A program made the position numbers and the translations under genes. The notes beneath the pieces were generated by a model. That model made no database searches. It saw nothing but the letters and a program-made list of their open reading frames with translations, and had not been told where the DNA came from. Of a stretch of DNA of 64,000 nt, positions 8,519 to 18,214 are shown in pieces. Source of the stretch: Corynebacterium zhongnanshanii (GTDB lineage: Bacteria; Actinomycetota; Actinomycetes; Mycobacteriales; Mycobacteriaceae); assembly GCF_014490575.1 (NCBI RefSeq), contig NZ_CP061033.1, positions 930,001 through 994,000 of the forward strand, given 5' to 3'. The number at the start of each line of letters is the position of its first letter. The first letter of the stretch is position 1.

Positions 8519-9316
8519 CTAGTTGTTCAACATGGACTTCACAGAGCCGGAACCGATACGCCAGAACTCCTTGCCCAACTGGCTCACCTGGAAAGCGCGG
8601 TGCGCAACTCCCCACTTGGTGACCTTCAGCATGGCCTCCGAGATGATGTTTCCGCTCATCTTGGAATCGCCAATTTCACGCTCGGTGAAGGTGATGGGCA
8701 CTTCGCGAACGTCGAATCCCATGGTGACTGCACGCCACGCCAGGTCCACCTGGAAAACATATCCGGCAGAGTCAATGGCATCCAGGTCCATGGCCTCCAG
8801 CACCTCGGTGCGGTAGGCGCGGTATCCGCCGGTGATGTCGGACAGGCCGGCGCCCAGCGCGATGGATGCGTACACGTTTCCTGCGCGGGAGAGAATCTGG
8901 CGGGAGACCGGCCAGTTGACCAGCTTTCCGCCCTTGACGTAACGGGAACCGATGACCAGTTCTGCGCCGGTATCGATGCGGTCCAGCAGCAGGTTCAGTT
9001 GCTCAGGGCTGTGGGAACCATCTGCGTCCATCTCGCACAGCACTTCGTAGTCGTGCTCGATGCCCCAGCGGAATCCTGCGATGTACGCGCCGCCCAGTCC
9101 GCCTTTGCCTTCGCGGTGCAGGACCTTGATGCGCTCATCCTTGGATGCCAGTTCCTCGGCAACCTCGCCGGTGCCATCAGGGCTGTTATCGTCGACGACC
9201 AAAACATTCACACGCTCCGGCTCTGCGGTCAGCAGACGGTTGATGATCAGCGGGAGGTTTTCGCGCTCGTTGAAGGTAGGGATAATGACAAGTGTCTTAT
9301 CGCTCAGCTTTGCCAT
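8519..9316 (-). CDS. ppm1: Polyprenol monophosphomannose synthase (Ppm1)
   Basis: A 265-aa family 2 glycosyltransferase that moves mannose from GDP-mannose to polyprenyl phosphate, the donor for lipomannan/lipoarabinomannan and protein O-mannosylation. Visible motifs are [34 protein letters not shown] (metal-binding DxD-like) and GSRYVKGG. I start at the ATG at 9316 (MAKLSDK), where family similarity begins; the frame continues 52 codons upstream without resemblance. An AAAGG is 12 nt upstream. It follows lnt by 46 nt. In mycobacteria Ppm1 and Lnt are fused; here they are separate proteins in the same order, as in other corynebacteria. Confidence 0.93.
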   Translation of the reverse strand: MAKLSDKTLVIIPTFNERENLPLIINRLLTAEPERVNVLVVDDNSPDGTGEVAEELASKDERIKVLHREGKGGLGGAYIAGFRWGIEHDYEVLCEMDADGSHSPEQLNLLLDRIDTGAELVIGSRYVKGGKLVNWPVSRQILSRAGNVYASIALGAGLSDITGGYRAYRTEVLEAMDLDAIDSAGYVFQVDLAWRAVTMGFDVREVPITFTEREIGDSKMSGNIISEAMLKVTKWGVAHRAFQVSQLGKEFWRIGSGSVKSMLNN

Positions 9317-9362
9317 GTGTGGGGATAAACCTTTCTTCTTTTCTCCGCTAGGTATTCCGTTG

Positions 9363-11069
9363 TCACCGGGAGTGTATGCTGCGCCGGGTTCGCTTCCGCA
9401 CACGAGTGCGGGTGGGGCGAGGCTTTTCAGCAAGGAATAGTCCAAGGACAGCACACAGTGCACCAGCGGCACATATTATCCATTCTACCCAAGGACCTAC
9501 AACTGCTGACAGAGTGATCGTGTTTCGTAGTTCCACGGATGATTGCAGGACCGCGGGCTGGAATAAGCCCGATTTTTGGACGACTCGTCCGTCGTGATCC
9601 ACGATCGCGGACACGCCACTGGTTGCGGGAACGATGATCGCACGGTCGTATTCAATGGCTCGCATCCGGCTCATGGCCAGCTGCTGATAGGTCATGTCGG
9701 TGAACCCGAAGGTGGCGTTGTTCGTCGGCGTGGTGAGCAGTTGCGCACCGGCACGCACGGAGGTTCGGAATGCCTCATCGAAGGCCACCTCGTAGCAGGT
9801 GGCGATACCGATGGGGATCTCCTGGCCCTGATGCTCTCCCCTTTCCGGAGTCATGTGCACCAGTCCGTTGCCGTGGCCAGGCTTAAAGTCGCCGGCACGG
9901 TCCACCAGCGGGCTGACATGCCTGAGGAGGTCCCGCAGGGGCATGTACTCTCCGAAGGGTTGCAGGAAGCGCTTGTCGTGCGTGTCCGCTGGCTGCTGCT
10001 CGGTCCACACCACCATCCGGTTGTGCTCGGGAGTCACCGTGCCCAGCAGAATCGGGGCACCGATCGCGTGGTTCACGCTGTTGAGAATGGTCTGGGCATC
10101 CTCGTTGACATAGGGATTGATGTCGGAGGCATTTTCCGGCCACAGCACCAGGTCGGGTTGAGGGGCCGTTCCCTGCCGCACCTCTTCGGCCAGCTTTCCT
10201 GTCTGAGCTGCGTGGTTGTCTAGCACTGCCCGTCGTTGGGTGTTGAAGTCCAGCCCTGCGCGCGGAACATTTCCTTGGATTGCTGCAATGCTGATGGTGG
10301 AGGCGGCGGGCTGCTCGTCCGTTTCTGGCAGAACAGCGTCCGAGAAATACGCGCAGACGCTGATCACCGCGATCACCGCCAACGCGACGATGGGGGCGAG
10401 CGGCCGGGAGCTGGGCAGGAAGGGCGAATGCCGACGTGCGTGCCCCCGTTCCGTCGCCGCACGCATGAGGATGTTGATCAACGACGCCAACAGCGCGCCC
10501 ACCAATACCACCGCGAACGTGACCAGCGCTGGACCGCCAAAGGAAATGAGCGAGGCGAGAGGACCACCCACCTGTCCCCAGGTGATACGTCCCCATGCGA
10601 ATCCACCGAAGGGCCAGGAGGAACGCAGCCACTCCGTGGCGACGAACCAAGCAGCTATCGCCCCTGCTGAAAGCAGGGAGTGCTGGAGTTTCTTCCAGCC
10701 GAGCAGACTGCGCAGTCCCCAGCCGAAGAGAAACGAGTAGAGCGATTGGACAAGAGCCAATCCAATCCAGGCGATGGCGCCGACGTACTCCCCCACCCAC
10801 GGCAGCAGGAACCCGTAAAGAGTAAGGCCATGAATACAGGCGAGGCTGCGGGCATTGCGTGGGGTGACGATGAGGAATAGCAGCGCAAAGCCCGCCGGTG
10901 CGGCCCACCACAGTCCGGCGGGCTGAAAGCTGAGAAACACCAGGACTCCACTGAACGCGGCGGCGAGCGCGCGCAGAAGATACAGTGCAATCGCTGAGGT
11001 GCGCGTGGTGTGGTGTGCGTTGGCCGCGGAGCTCCGCGTGGTGGCCTGAGACCGTGCCTTAGATGTCAT
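9363..11069 (-). CDS. lnt: Apolipoprotein N-acyltransferase
   Basis: A 568-aa inner-membrane enzyme that N-acylates the lipid-modified cysteine of lipoproteins. There are about six N-terminal membrane segments, then a nitrilase-like domain with [30 protein letters not shown] and the nucleophile Cys in [10 protein letters not shown], then a last membrane helix near the C-terminus. I prefer the ATG at 11069, which overlaps the fxsA stop by 11 bp; in-frame codons continue to 11111. Downstream ppm1 is probably in the same transcript; corynebacterial Ppm1 and Lnt are known to interact. The basic C-terminal tail ([10 protein letters not shown]) is cytosolic in topology models. Confidence 0.9.
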   Translation of the reverse strand: MTSKARSQATTRSSAANAHHTTRTSAIALYLLRALAAAFSGVLVFLSFQPAGLWWAAPAGFALLFLIVTPRNARSLACIHGLTLYGFLLPWVGEYVGAIAWIGLALVQSLYSFLFGWGLRSLLGWKKLQHSLLSAGAIAAWFVATEWLRSSWPFGGFAWGRITWGQVGGPLASLISFGGPALVTFAVVLVGALLASLINILMRAATERGHARRHSPFLPSSRPLAPIVALAVIAVISVCAYFSDAVLPETDEQPAASTISIAAIQGNVPRAGLDFNTQRRAVLDNHAAQTGKLAEEVRQGTAPQPDLVLWPENASDINPYVNEDAQTILNSVNHAIGAPILLGTVTPEHNRMVVWTEQQPADTHDKRFLQPFGEYMPLRDLLRHVSPLVDRAGDFKPGHGNGLVHMTPERGEHQGQEIPIGIATCYEVAFDEAFRTSVRAGAQLLTTPTNNATFGFTDMTYQQLAMSRMRAIEYDRAIIVPATSGVSAIVDHDGRVVQKSGLFQPAVLQSSVELRNTITLSAVVGPWVEWIICAAGALCAVLGLFLAEKPRPTRTRVRKRTRRSIHSR

Positions 11070-11550
11070 TGCGCCGATCAGGGGTGTTCGAGTTGCCATC
11101 GAATTCGTCATCGCGGTGGTCGATCACTTCTCCCCACCCGGGGATGCGGTTGCTGGCCTCGGGTGCTCCGTAGCGTGTGGCGGTGACGAAGGCGGATCCG
11201 CCGAATCGGGCCAGTGCCGCCCTAGCGGCACTGCCCATGATCCGGCGGGCGATGGCACGGGTGGTGGGGATCAGCAGAAGCACGCCTAACACGGAAGTGA
11301 CCAGTCCTGGCAGTGCCACAGCCAGTGCTCCCACCACTGAGAGCGCGGCATCAGCGGTGAGCTTTCCTGGCTGCTCCGTGCAGTTGAGTGCACGGACCGC
11401 GATGGCCCGGATCTGCTGAGCAGCAAGGAACATTCCCACCACGAACAGCGCCACGAGCAGGAGGACCGTCCACCCGAAACCGATCCACTTGCCGACGAGG
11501 TAGAAGGCGAGGGCTTCGACGATCAGGTATGCCAGGGGCACATAGGGCAT
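11059..11550 (-). CDS. fxsA: FxsA-family membrane protein
   Basis: A 163-aa protein starting MPYVPLAYLIVEALAF with the family's membrane helices (about 6-24, 28-48 and 70-98), a LLLIPTTRAIARR cytoplasmic segment and a polar tail. FxsA overproduction in E. coli relieves phage T7 F exclusion; the native role is unknown. The ribosome site AAGGAGACTAC is excellent. It overlaps lnt by 11 bp, so fxsA-lnt-ppm1 form one operon; the same neighbourhood exists in mycobacteria. Confidence 0.85.
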   Translation of the reverse strand: MPYVPLAYLIVEALAFYLVGKWIGFGWTVLLLVALFVVGMFLAAQQIRAIAVRALNCTEQPGKLTADAALSVVGALAVALPGLVTSVLGVLLLIPTTRAIARRIMGSAARAALARFGGSAFVTATRYGAPEASNRIPGWGEVIDHRDDEFDGNSNTPDRRNDI

Positions 11551-11717
11551 GTAGTCTCCTTGAAAAGATGTGAGCGTTTTGAGTAGAGAAACAAAAAACT
11601 TTGGTGAAGTGGTAACAAAGACACCATTCTAATCGCTTACATGGGTGATCTGTCAGCGACAGCTCGCTGATCGAGCAAACGTTATCCCATTGAGACACTT
11701 GAGTAAGGACCTACACA

Positions 11718-12053
11718 ATGAAGCGCCGTGGAATTATCGCATTGGCACTGGCCGCAGGCCTGTCTTCCGGACTGGTTGCCCCGGCAACGGCACACGCAGC
11801 AGAAGCTCCTGGAAGCTCGACCGCTGCCACTAACTCTCCAACCCCGGGTCAGAGCAACCCTCCGAAGCCGGGAATGGGCACCACTACGGGACAGGGTGCT
11901 GACGATTCACCGAACGGTAAGTCCAGCCTCGATACGGGTGACGCCGTGAAGGACTTCCTCCTGAAGTTCTCCCTGGGCGTGTTCGCAGCCTCCGCCGCGT
12001 TCGCCTTGCTCGGCATGCTCCGCACGCTGGTGTTCAACATCGCTCACGTGTAA
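11718..12053 (+). CDS. Small secreted or tail-anchored protein with signal peptide
   Basis: A 111-aa protein. Residues 1-28 (MKRRGIIALALAAGLSSG..., ending ATAHAA) form a signal peptide with an AHA-like cleavage site; a Pro/Ser/Gly-rich middle (GSSTAATNSP, PNPPKPGMG-type) follows, and the C-terminus is a hydrophobic helix (about 80-105) ending FNIAHV, possibly a membrane anchor. AAGGA lies upstream of the ATG. Short secreted proteins of this layout are frequent in Corynebacterium, but I do not recognise the family. It is monocistronic, divergent from fxsA and convergent with the SDR gene. Confidence 0.65.
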   Translation: MKRRGIIALALAAGLSSGLVAPATAHAAEAPGSSTAATNSPTPGQSNPPKPGMGTTTGQGADDSPNGKSSLDTGDAVKDFLLKFSLGVFAASAAFALLGMLRTLVFNIAHV

Positions 12054-12081
12054 GCGTGTCAGCGCCTGAGTGAGGCGCTGC

Positions 12082-12858
12082 CTAGCGAGGTGCCCGTCGC
12101 CACAGCCACCGAGGCACCCACTGCATGATCTGCGCCAGCAGCTTCAGGCGTCGGGGAATCCACACATCCCCGTGGGCGCCCGGGTGGCTTTCGCTGTGCG
12201 CAATCGCCTCCACCGTGGCGTCCGCCACCACATCAGGGGTGGTGGACATCGGAGCGGGATCCATCCCCTGGGTCATCCGGCCAATCACAAAACCAGGCCG
12301 CACGATGATCAGGCTCACGCCCGTTCCCACCAGCGCATCCTGCATGCCCTGGCAGAAACCATCCAAACCGGCCTTGGCCGAGCCATAGACATAGTTCGGT
12401 CGACGCACCCGGGCACCCGCGATGGACGAATACGCCACCAGGATGCCGCGCCCGCGCCGCTTCATGCGGGAGGACAGCTCGGTCAGCAACACCGCCTGCG
12501 CCGTGAAATCGGTGTGGAGAATCCGGTAGACCTCTTCCCCACTGTCCTCCGCCGCGTTCTGGTCACCCAGCACCCCGAACATCGCCAGAGCCGTATCGAT
12601 GGGGCCCGTGGCCTCGATCTGGTCAAGGACGGCGCTCATGCTGTCCGTGTCCATCGCATCAAAGTCCACGCACTCCACTGCCGCCGCACCGAGTTCTTCT
12701 AGGTCGCGGGCCAGTTCGGACAGCGCGCCGTGGCGTCGACCAGCAAGGATAAGATGCTGGCCTGGCGCCAGACGGCGAGCGATTTCCCCGCCAATCTCAC
12801 TGGTTGCGCCGAATATCGCGATCTTCTTCGCGCTCGGGCTCTTCACGTTAGGATTCAT
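12082..12858 (-). CDS. Short-chain dehydrogenase resembling DprE2
   Basis: A 258-aa SDR with an NAD(P) motif (FGATSEIGGEIA), the signature DFDAMDTDS, active-site Ser144/145, Tyr158 and Lys162 (YVYGSAK) and a VRPGFVIGRM substrate-loop stretch. DFDAxDTDS and RVRRxNxVYGSxKAGLDGF are very like DprE2, which reduces the keto intermediate during decaprenylphosphoryl-arabinose synthesis for the cell wall. However dprE1 is not adjacent, so this may be a paralogue (the M. tuberculosis Rv2073c type) and not the canonical DprE2. It overlaps the helY stop by 11 bp (ATGAATCCTAA), indicating translational coupling. Confidence 0.75.
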   Translation of the reverse strand: MNPNVKSPSAKKIAIFGATSEIGGEIARRLAPGQHLILAGRRHGALSELARDLEELGAAAVECVDFDAMDTDSMSAVLDQIEATGPIDTALAMFGVLGDQNAAEDSGEEVYRILHTDFTAQAVLLTELSSRMKRRGRGILVAYSSIAGARVRRPNYVYGSAKAGLDGFCQGMQDALVGTGVSLIIVRPGFVIGRMTQGMDPAPMSTTPDVVADATVEAIAHSESHPGAHGDVWIPRRLKLLAQIMQWVPRWLWRRAPR

Positions 12859-15583
12859 CGAGAGCTACAACTCCTCTATTGATGGCGGCGACAGCCTTGC
12901 GTGCGGCCGCCTTGGCCTCGGCAGAGTAACCAGTGTGCTTGATTTGCTCCAACAGATCAATCACCCGGCGGCACCAGCGCACAAAATCACCCGGCGTGAG
13001 CGACGCACCAGCCGCTTCCGCCGCCATCAGGCAATACTCCAACGGCGCGCCGGCCGTCCACTGGTGCAACGCCGTGGCGCAACCCAACTGCGGAACCCTA
13101 GTGACGGACAGATCATGCCGCTCCTCGTCGGTAGACAGCTCGTTGTAAATGCGGATCGTTTGATCAATGGCGGTCTCTAACGCCTCCGTGGGCAACTCGA
13201 TCTGCCCTCCGGTCTCACGGCGATTCTCAAACACACACACGCTCACCACCGCAGCCAGCTCCGCCGGATCCAGCGCGTCCCACACACCGCGCCGCAAACA
13301 CTGGGCCACCAGCAGATCGGACTCATGGTGAATCCGCGCCAAGCGCTCCCCCTCCACCGTGATCCTCGCTGACATGGGTGTGGAATTGCCATCGCGATCC
13401 AGCTCCACATAATCCAACTCCTCCAGCAGGGACAGAATGCGGTTGAACTGGGACGCCAAAGAATCGGTGGATTCCGGACTCACAGATTCTTCATACTGCA
13501 CTCGGCGCTGGGACTTGAGATAGGTCTGCGCGGCGCGGGCGATCTCCTCGCGGGCGGGCCATAGGTGGACGTGATGGCTGTGTACCTCATCGCGCGCCTT
13601 CGCCACCTCCATCGACCCTCCGCGGGCTTTCGCCTTCAGCTTGCGAGGGCGCTCCACCGGGAGCCTGCGTAAGTGAGAGGCCACGCTGCGCGCCTGGCGC
13701 TTCGGATTGCGCTCCACACCCTTGTGCAGCGTCATCGAACCGATAATTAGCGGGGTGTTGCCGAACATGTCGACGTTAATCCGCTCCACCCAGCCTTCCT
13801 CCGTAATGATCGTCGGGCGCGGGTTATGCGGCTTGTGATCCGCCCGCACCACCACGGCAATCAACGGGTTCTTGCCGATGGGCAAGGCAATCACATCACC
13901 CACCCGCAGGCCTTGTAGCAGGCGAAGCACCTCCTTCGCCGAGTGCTTCCGAGCGTAGCGTTTCGCGTGGCGTTCCTTGGCGGAGAGCTCACGGCGTTTC
14001 TCCGCATACTCCAGCGCGTCCTGAAGTGCCTGGTCGAGGTTCATCGATCCGTCGGAGTTCAGCAGGGACTCATCCACCAGATGCGGGGATACATCCTCCA
14101 GCAGCTCCTGGAGCTCGTGCTTATCGGCCGCCAGCTCCCGCCGGCGCCTCTCCAACTGCTCGGCTCGCTCCACCACGGAGCCGTTGGCCTGGTACTGCGC
14201 AAAGGAGCGCTCCAGCAGCCGGTGACTTGCCTCCAACCCCTTCGTGGCGATGAGATTGACCGCCATGTTGTACCCCGGCCGGAAGGTGGAATCCAACGGG
14301 TAGGTGCGCGTGGAGGCCAGATCGGCGACCGCGTAGGGGTCCATGCCCTGCGACCACAGGACCACCGCGTTGCCTTTCGTATCAATTCCTCGACGCCCAG
14401 CGCGCCCTGTCAATTGCGTGTACTGACCTGGAGTGAGATCCACGTGGGCTTCCCCGTTGAACTTAATCAACTTCTCCAACACCACTGAGCGCGCGGGCAT
14501 GTTGATGCCCAGCGCCAGTGTTTCCGTGGCGAAGCAGACTTTCAGCAGCCCGCGGGAAAACAGGTCTTCAACAATGTGCCGAAAAGCCGGCAGCATGCCC
14601 GCGTGGTGCGCGGCGAAGCCCCGGGACAAGGCTCTGCGCCACTGGCGGAAGCCCAGGACATTGAGGTCTTCCTCGGTCAGGCCCTGAACGCCTTCGTCGA
14701 TGGTTCTTAAGATCTCGGCTCGCTGGCGATCCGTGGTGAAGTCCACCCGATCCACCAGCAGCTGTTTGACGGCAGCGTCGCAGCCCACGCGGGAAAAAAT
14801 GAAGTAGATGGCCGGCAGCATGCCTGCGTTGGCCATGTGCAGCACGGCGTCCGAGCGCTTCGTGCCGCGTCGCTTTCCGGATTCCTCGGCCTTGGCCGCC
14901 GCCGCGATGACAGCGCGGTTGATCGCACCGAGGTGCTGCTGTTGCTCCGCCTGACCGCGCGTTTCAAACATCGGAACAATCTGGCGGCCTACCATCATGA
15001 ACTGATTCAGTGGAACGGGACGCTTCTCCGTGATGATGATGTCCGTGTGTCCACGGACGGTGCTGAGCCACCCACCGAACTCCTCCACATTGGACACCGT
15101 GGCCGACAGGCTCACCAGGATCACCCGCGGGTCGAGGTTGAGGATCGCTTCCTCCCACACCGGCCCGCGCGAAGGATCGGCCAGAAAGTGCACCTCGTCC
15201 ATCACCACGTGGGTGAGGGTGCTGAGGCGGTCGGAGTCCGCGTAAATCATATTGCGCAGCACCTCTGTGGTCATCACCACGATGGGTGCGTCCCCATTGA
15301 GCGTGACATCGCCGGTCAGCAGACCCACATTGTCCTCACCATAGCGCGCCACTAAATCGTGATACTTCTGGTTGCTCAGCGCTTTGATCGGGGTGGTGTA
15401 AAAACACGTCCCCTGATTGCGGAACGCGGTGTATACCGCGAACTCCCCCACGATCGTTTTGCCCGCGCCCGTGGGGGCAGCGACCAAAACGCCGCGCCCC
15501 TCCGCGATGGCCTGGGCGGCCGTGAGTTGGAAGTCATCTAAGGGAAAATCATAACTTGCGGCAAACTGCTGCACGTCAGACAC
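12848..15583 (-). CDS. helY: DEAD/DEAH-box RNA helicase HelY
   Basis: A 911-aa superfamily 2 helicase of the Ski2/HelY type. Motif I is APTGAGKTIVGEFA, motif II DEVHFL, motif III LSATVSN, and motif VI TGRAGRRGID; the C-terminal half has the long linker and DSHCT-like domain with ETGGQIELPTEAL. HelY is thought to act in RNA turnover. It follows tatC by 33 nt on the minus strand, the same order as in mycobacteria (tatA-tatC-helY). Length is normal and no frame breaks are seen. Confidence 0.92.
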   Translation of the reverse strand: MSDVQQFAASYDFPLDDFQLTAAQAIAEGRGVLVAAPTGAGKTIVGEFAVYTAFRNQGTCFYTTPIKALSNQKYHDLVARYGEDNVGLLTGDVTLNGDAPIVVMTTEVLRNMIYADSDRLSTLTHVVMDEVHFLADPSRGPVWEEAILNLDPRVILVSLSATVSNVEEFGGWLSTVRGHTDIIITEKRPVPLNQFMMVGRQIVPMFETRGQAEQQQHLGAINRAVIAAAAKAEESGKRRGTKRSDAVLHMANAGMLPAIYFIFSRVGCDAAVKQLLVDRVDFTTDRQRAEILRTIDEGVQGLTEEDLNVLGFRQWRRALSRGFAAHHAGMLPAFRHIVEDLFSRGLLKVCFATETLALGINMPARSVVLEKLIKFNGEAHVDLTPGQYTQLTGRAGRRGIDTKGNAVVLWSQGMDPYAVADLASTRTYPLDSTFRPGYNMAVNLIATKGLEASHRLLERSFAQYQANGSVVERAEQLERRRRELAADKHELQELLEDVSPHLVDESLLNSDGSMNLDQALQDALEYAEKRRELSAKERHAKRYARKHSAKEVLRLLQGLRVGDVIALPIGKNPLIAVVVRADHKPHNPRPTIITEEGWVERINVDMFGNTPLIIGSMTLHKGVERNPKRQARSVASHLRRLPVERPRKLKAKARGGSMEVAKARDEVHSHHVHLWPAREEIARAAQTYLKSQRRVQYEESVSPESTDSLASQFNRILSLLEELDYVELDRDGNSTPMSARITVEGERLARIHHESDLLVAQCLRRGVWDALDPAELAAVVSVCVFENRRETGGQIELPTEALETAIDQTIRIYNELSTDEERHDLSVTRVPQLGCATALHQWTAGAPLEYCLMAAEAAGASLTPGDFVRWCRRVIDLLEQIKHTGYSAEAKAAARKAVAAINRGVVALDES

Positions 15584-15616
15584 AATCTCTCCTTCAGAAG
15601 GGGCACGGCACGGTGT

Positions 15617-16759
15617 TTAGAGGACGTCGTCGAAATACGACCCTCCACCCTGCTGACCCGAATCGGGTTTCTGATGAGGGTACTTGCTCGGTTGTGGTCG
15701 GGCGCCGCTACGGCTACGCGGCGCAGGGGCTGGTTCGATATCATCCGTGGATAGATCGCTGGATGCACGAACAGGTTCAGCCGGGGCCACAGGCCCACTG
15801 GAGCCGGTGACAGGCGAGGCGGCGTCGATGGTAGAGGCGGATTCATCATCCACGGCGAGCCACTCTGCGGCCTTTTTCTTCCGGCGTTTGTCATTCAGAC
15901 GGGCGATCTGCGTGGCGATCTCCATCATCAGGCACAAGGACAACGCCAAAATCACCATCGAGATGGGATCCTGGCCAGGAGTGATGAAGGCAGCGAAGAT
16001 AAACAGCAACACGATAATGTATCGGCGTTTTTCCTTCAGCTGCTCATAGCTCAGCACCCCGGCGACATTCAGCATCACGGTGATGAGCGGAACCTCAAAA
16101 CTCACGCCGAACACCAGGAGAAGGCCGATCGCGAAACTGAAATAGCGCTCACCATTCAGCGCGGAGATTTGCGCCTCGTCACCGATCGTCAGCAGGAACT
16201 CCAGCCCCAAGGCCAGCACGAAGTACGCCAGCACCGCACCGATCATAAACAGGGTGCCCGCAACGGTACCCACGATCAGCGTCCAGCGCTTCTCATTCTT
16301 CTGCAGGCCAGGGGTAATGAACCCCCAAATCTGGGAGAGCCAGATCGGCGAGGAAAACACGAGCCCCGCCAGGGCGCCCACCTTGAAGCGGAGCACAAAC
16401 ATCTCAAACACGCCGGTCGCCAACAGACGGCACTCGCCATCCGACGCGCCGAATCGCGCCTCGGGAGGCAGCGAGCAGTACGGGCCACGAAGAATCTCAC
16501 CCAAACTCGGGATCGTTCCCACGTGCGGGATCGGGCCAATGTGCGTGTCGTACCAGATGTAGCCGAGCACGGTCCCCACGGCAATGGCGGCCAGAGCCAC
16601 CAACAGGCGGCGCCGCAATTCCTCGAGATGCTCCAGAATCGGCATCTCTCCCTTGGGGTTCTTCGGCTTCTTCGTGCGCCGGAACTTCCGCCGAGAGTTC
16701 ATCGCCTGATTGGCAACCCCTTGCTGAAGAGGTGCCTGCTGCGAATCAAAAGACGTCAT
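15617..16759 (-). CDS. tatC: Twin-arginine translocase subunit TatC
   Basis: A 380-aa, six-helix core component of the Tat system that recognises RR signal peptides. The family motif HLEELRRRLL begins at about residue 44, and FKVGALAGLVFSSPIWLSQIWGF and FAAFITPGQDPISM are conserved. There are long extensions: a basic N-terminal tail (RRKFRRTKKPKNPKG) and about 90 C-terminal residues rich in Pro/Ala/Ser and charge, the latter common in actinobacteria. tatA ends 5 nt upstream, so the two are co-expressed. tatB is not here; in actinobacteria it is elsewhere. Confidence 0.95.
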   Translation of the reverse strand: MTSFDSQQAPLQQGVANQAMNSRRKFRRTKKPKNPKGEMPILEHLEELRRRLLVALAAIAVGTVLGYIWYDTHIGPIPHVGTIPSLGEILRGPYCSLPPEARFGASDGECRLLATGVFEMFVLRFKVGALAGLVFSSPIWLSQIWGFITPGLQKNEKRWTLIVGTVAGTLFMIGAVLAYFVLALGLEFLLTIGDEAQISALNGERYFSFAIGLLLVFGVSFEVPLITVMLNVAGVLSYEQLKEKRRYIIVLLFIFAAFITPGQDPISMVILALSLCLMMEIATQIARLNDKRRKKKAAEWLAVDDESASTIDAASPVTGSSGPVAPAEPVRASSDLSTDDIEPAPAPRSRSGARPQPSKYPHQKPDSGQQGGGSYFDDVL

Positions 16760-16764
16760 TGGAT

Positions 16765-17085
16765 TTAACGAGCATCGCCTTCGGGCTTGTTCACATTCTG
16801 GGCCTCAGGCTGAGGAGCGACCTGGGGATCAACCTGCGGCTGAGCCTGTTGATTCAACTGCTGCTCCTGCGGGGACTGGGGAGCCTGAGCAGCCTGGTCC
16901 GTGATCGCCTGGTTATTCGGCGTGGAATTCGCAGCATTCTTGTCATTTTTCATCTCGTCCATCTCGGACTTGAAAATGCGCATGGAGCGCCCCAACGAAC
17001 GGGCGGCGTTGGGAAGCCGCGTGGCTCCGAATAGCAGGAAGATGACCAGAAGGATCAGGATAATTTCCCATGGACCCAAGGACAT
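16765..17085 (-). CDS. tatA: Twin-arginine translocase subunit TatA
   Basis: A 106-aa pore-forming component: one N-terminal helix (MSLGPWEIILILLVIFLLFG), the hinge/amphipathic helix with TRLPNAARSLGRSMRIFKSEM, then an unstructured tail very rich in Gln and Pro. Family N-terminus and FG hinge support TatA over TatB. It is 5 nt upstream of tatC and about 88 nt downstream of pafC. Confidence 0.95.
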   Translation of the reverse strand: MSLGPWEIILILLVIFLLFGATRLPNAARSLGRSMRIFKSEMDEMKNDKNAANSTPNNQAITDQAAQAPQSPQEQQLNQQAQPQVDPQVAPQPEAQNVNKPEGDAR

Positions 17086-17173
17086 GTGACCACAAGCCTT
17101 TCCTAGAACAATTAAGCGGGATGTCTACTCAGCACGCACAACGTACAAGCAACGCATAGGCACAGCGCGCTGA

Positions 17174-18214
17174 CTAGCTGTCCCCTTGACTATAGGCCGA
17201 AAGGCCACGAAGCGCCCGTTGACGCACCCGGTCGCCCAGCCCTTCGGGAGCTATCGGCGTGATGCGCTCTGCATTTGCCACCAGGAAACGCTCTAGCCAC
17301 ACACCCGTATTGGGGAAGGCCACCGTGATCGACGAACTGCCATCATCCTGGGTATCGGGGGTCTCCTGCCACATGGGGTAGTACTCCAGCATCCATCGCG
17401 CCTGTGGAGATAACTCGAGGCTGGCCCAGGCGTCCGGGGTGCTGGTGGCGTCGAATCCAAAGGGGTCGGAGGGGTCGATGGTCGGAGCCTTGCGCAGGCC
17501 TGCGAAGTCGGCGCTGCCCGCGGCGTCGATGTCTACGTGCTCCATGCGGTCGAGCCGGAACTTCTTGTGCGTCAGCGCCGCGCGCCCCTCGTCGTCGACC
17601 TCGCGGGCCCACAGGTATGTGGTGCCTTCAATGAGACCTAGGTGATCCGGCACCAGCACCCGCGCGCTGAATGTATCCGAATGCAGGGAGCGGTACTCGC
17701 ACCGTACCAGGCTGCGTTGCGTAACCGCCTGGGACATGTCCTGCGCCAATCCGGTGAGCGGGCCGTGCGACGTGGTGCCCGTTTCCGCGTTGTCCTGTTC
17801 GACGCCGGCCGCGGTCAGAGCAGCCCTCTCCCCTCGCATGAGCGCCTTGATTTTCGCTACCGCAGAGTCCACCGCAGCGTGGCGGTGCTGAGGCAAGGTG
17901 CTCCGCACGGCCTCCAGACTGAGCAGCAATGCCCCAGCCTCCATCACCGACAGATTGAGAGGCTTCGACAACCCAGCATCCTGCATCACCGAGGCGCTGG
18001 TCCGGCCAATATTGATATCGATGAGGAAGCCCGTGTCCTTAGAATTCGGCAGGCCGCACAACATCAATTTGCTCAGCTCATGACGAATCTGAGGAACAGG
18101 AATGTTCAGTTCCTGCGAGGCGCGCAGGAACGACGCATCCGGATGATTCCGAAACCACGCCAACAACGTCAACGAACGCTCGAATTGCTGCTGCATCGTC
18201 AACTTCGGGTTCAT
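17174..18214 (-). CDS. pafC: WYL-domain transcription regulator PafC
   Basis: A 346-aa protein with an N-terminal helix-turn-helix region (LTLLAWFRNHPDASFLRASQEL), a WYL domain (about 160-240, with SLVRCEYRS and YLWAREVD-type beta strands) and a WCX-like C-terminus. In mycobacteria PafBC is a heteromeric activator of LexA-independent DNA-damage genes. It overlaps pafB by 4 bp (ATGA) and lies downstream of pafA in the conserved order. The HTH is poorly conserved, as in other PafC proteins. Confidence 0.88.
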   Translation of the reverse strand: MNPKLTMQQQFERSLTLLAWFRNHPDASFLRASQELNIPVPQIRHELSKLMLCGLPNSKDTGFLIDINIGRTSASVMQDAGLSKPLNLSVMEAGALLLSLEAVRSTLPQHRHAAVDSAVAKIKALMRGERAALTAAGVEQDNAETGTTSHGPLTGLAQDMSQAVTQRSLVRCEYRSLHSDTFSARVLVPDHLGLIEGTTYLWAREVDDEGRAALTHKKFRLDRMEHVDIDAAGSADFAGLRKAPTIDPSDPFGFDATSTPDAWASLELSPQARWMLEYYPMWQETPDTQDDGSSSITVAFPNTGVWLERFLVANAERITPIAPEGLGDRVRQRALRGLSAYSQGDS

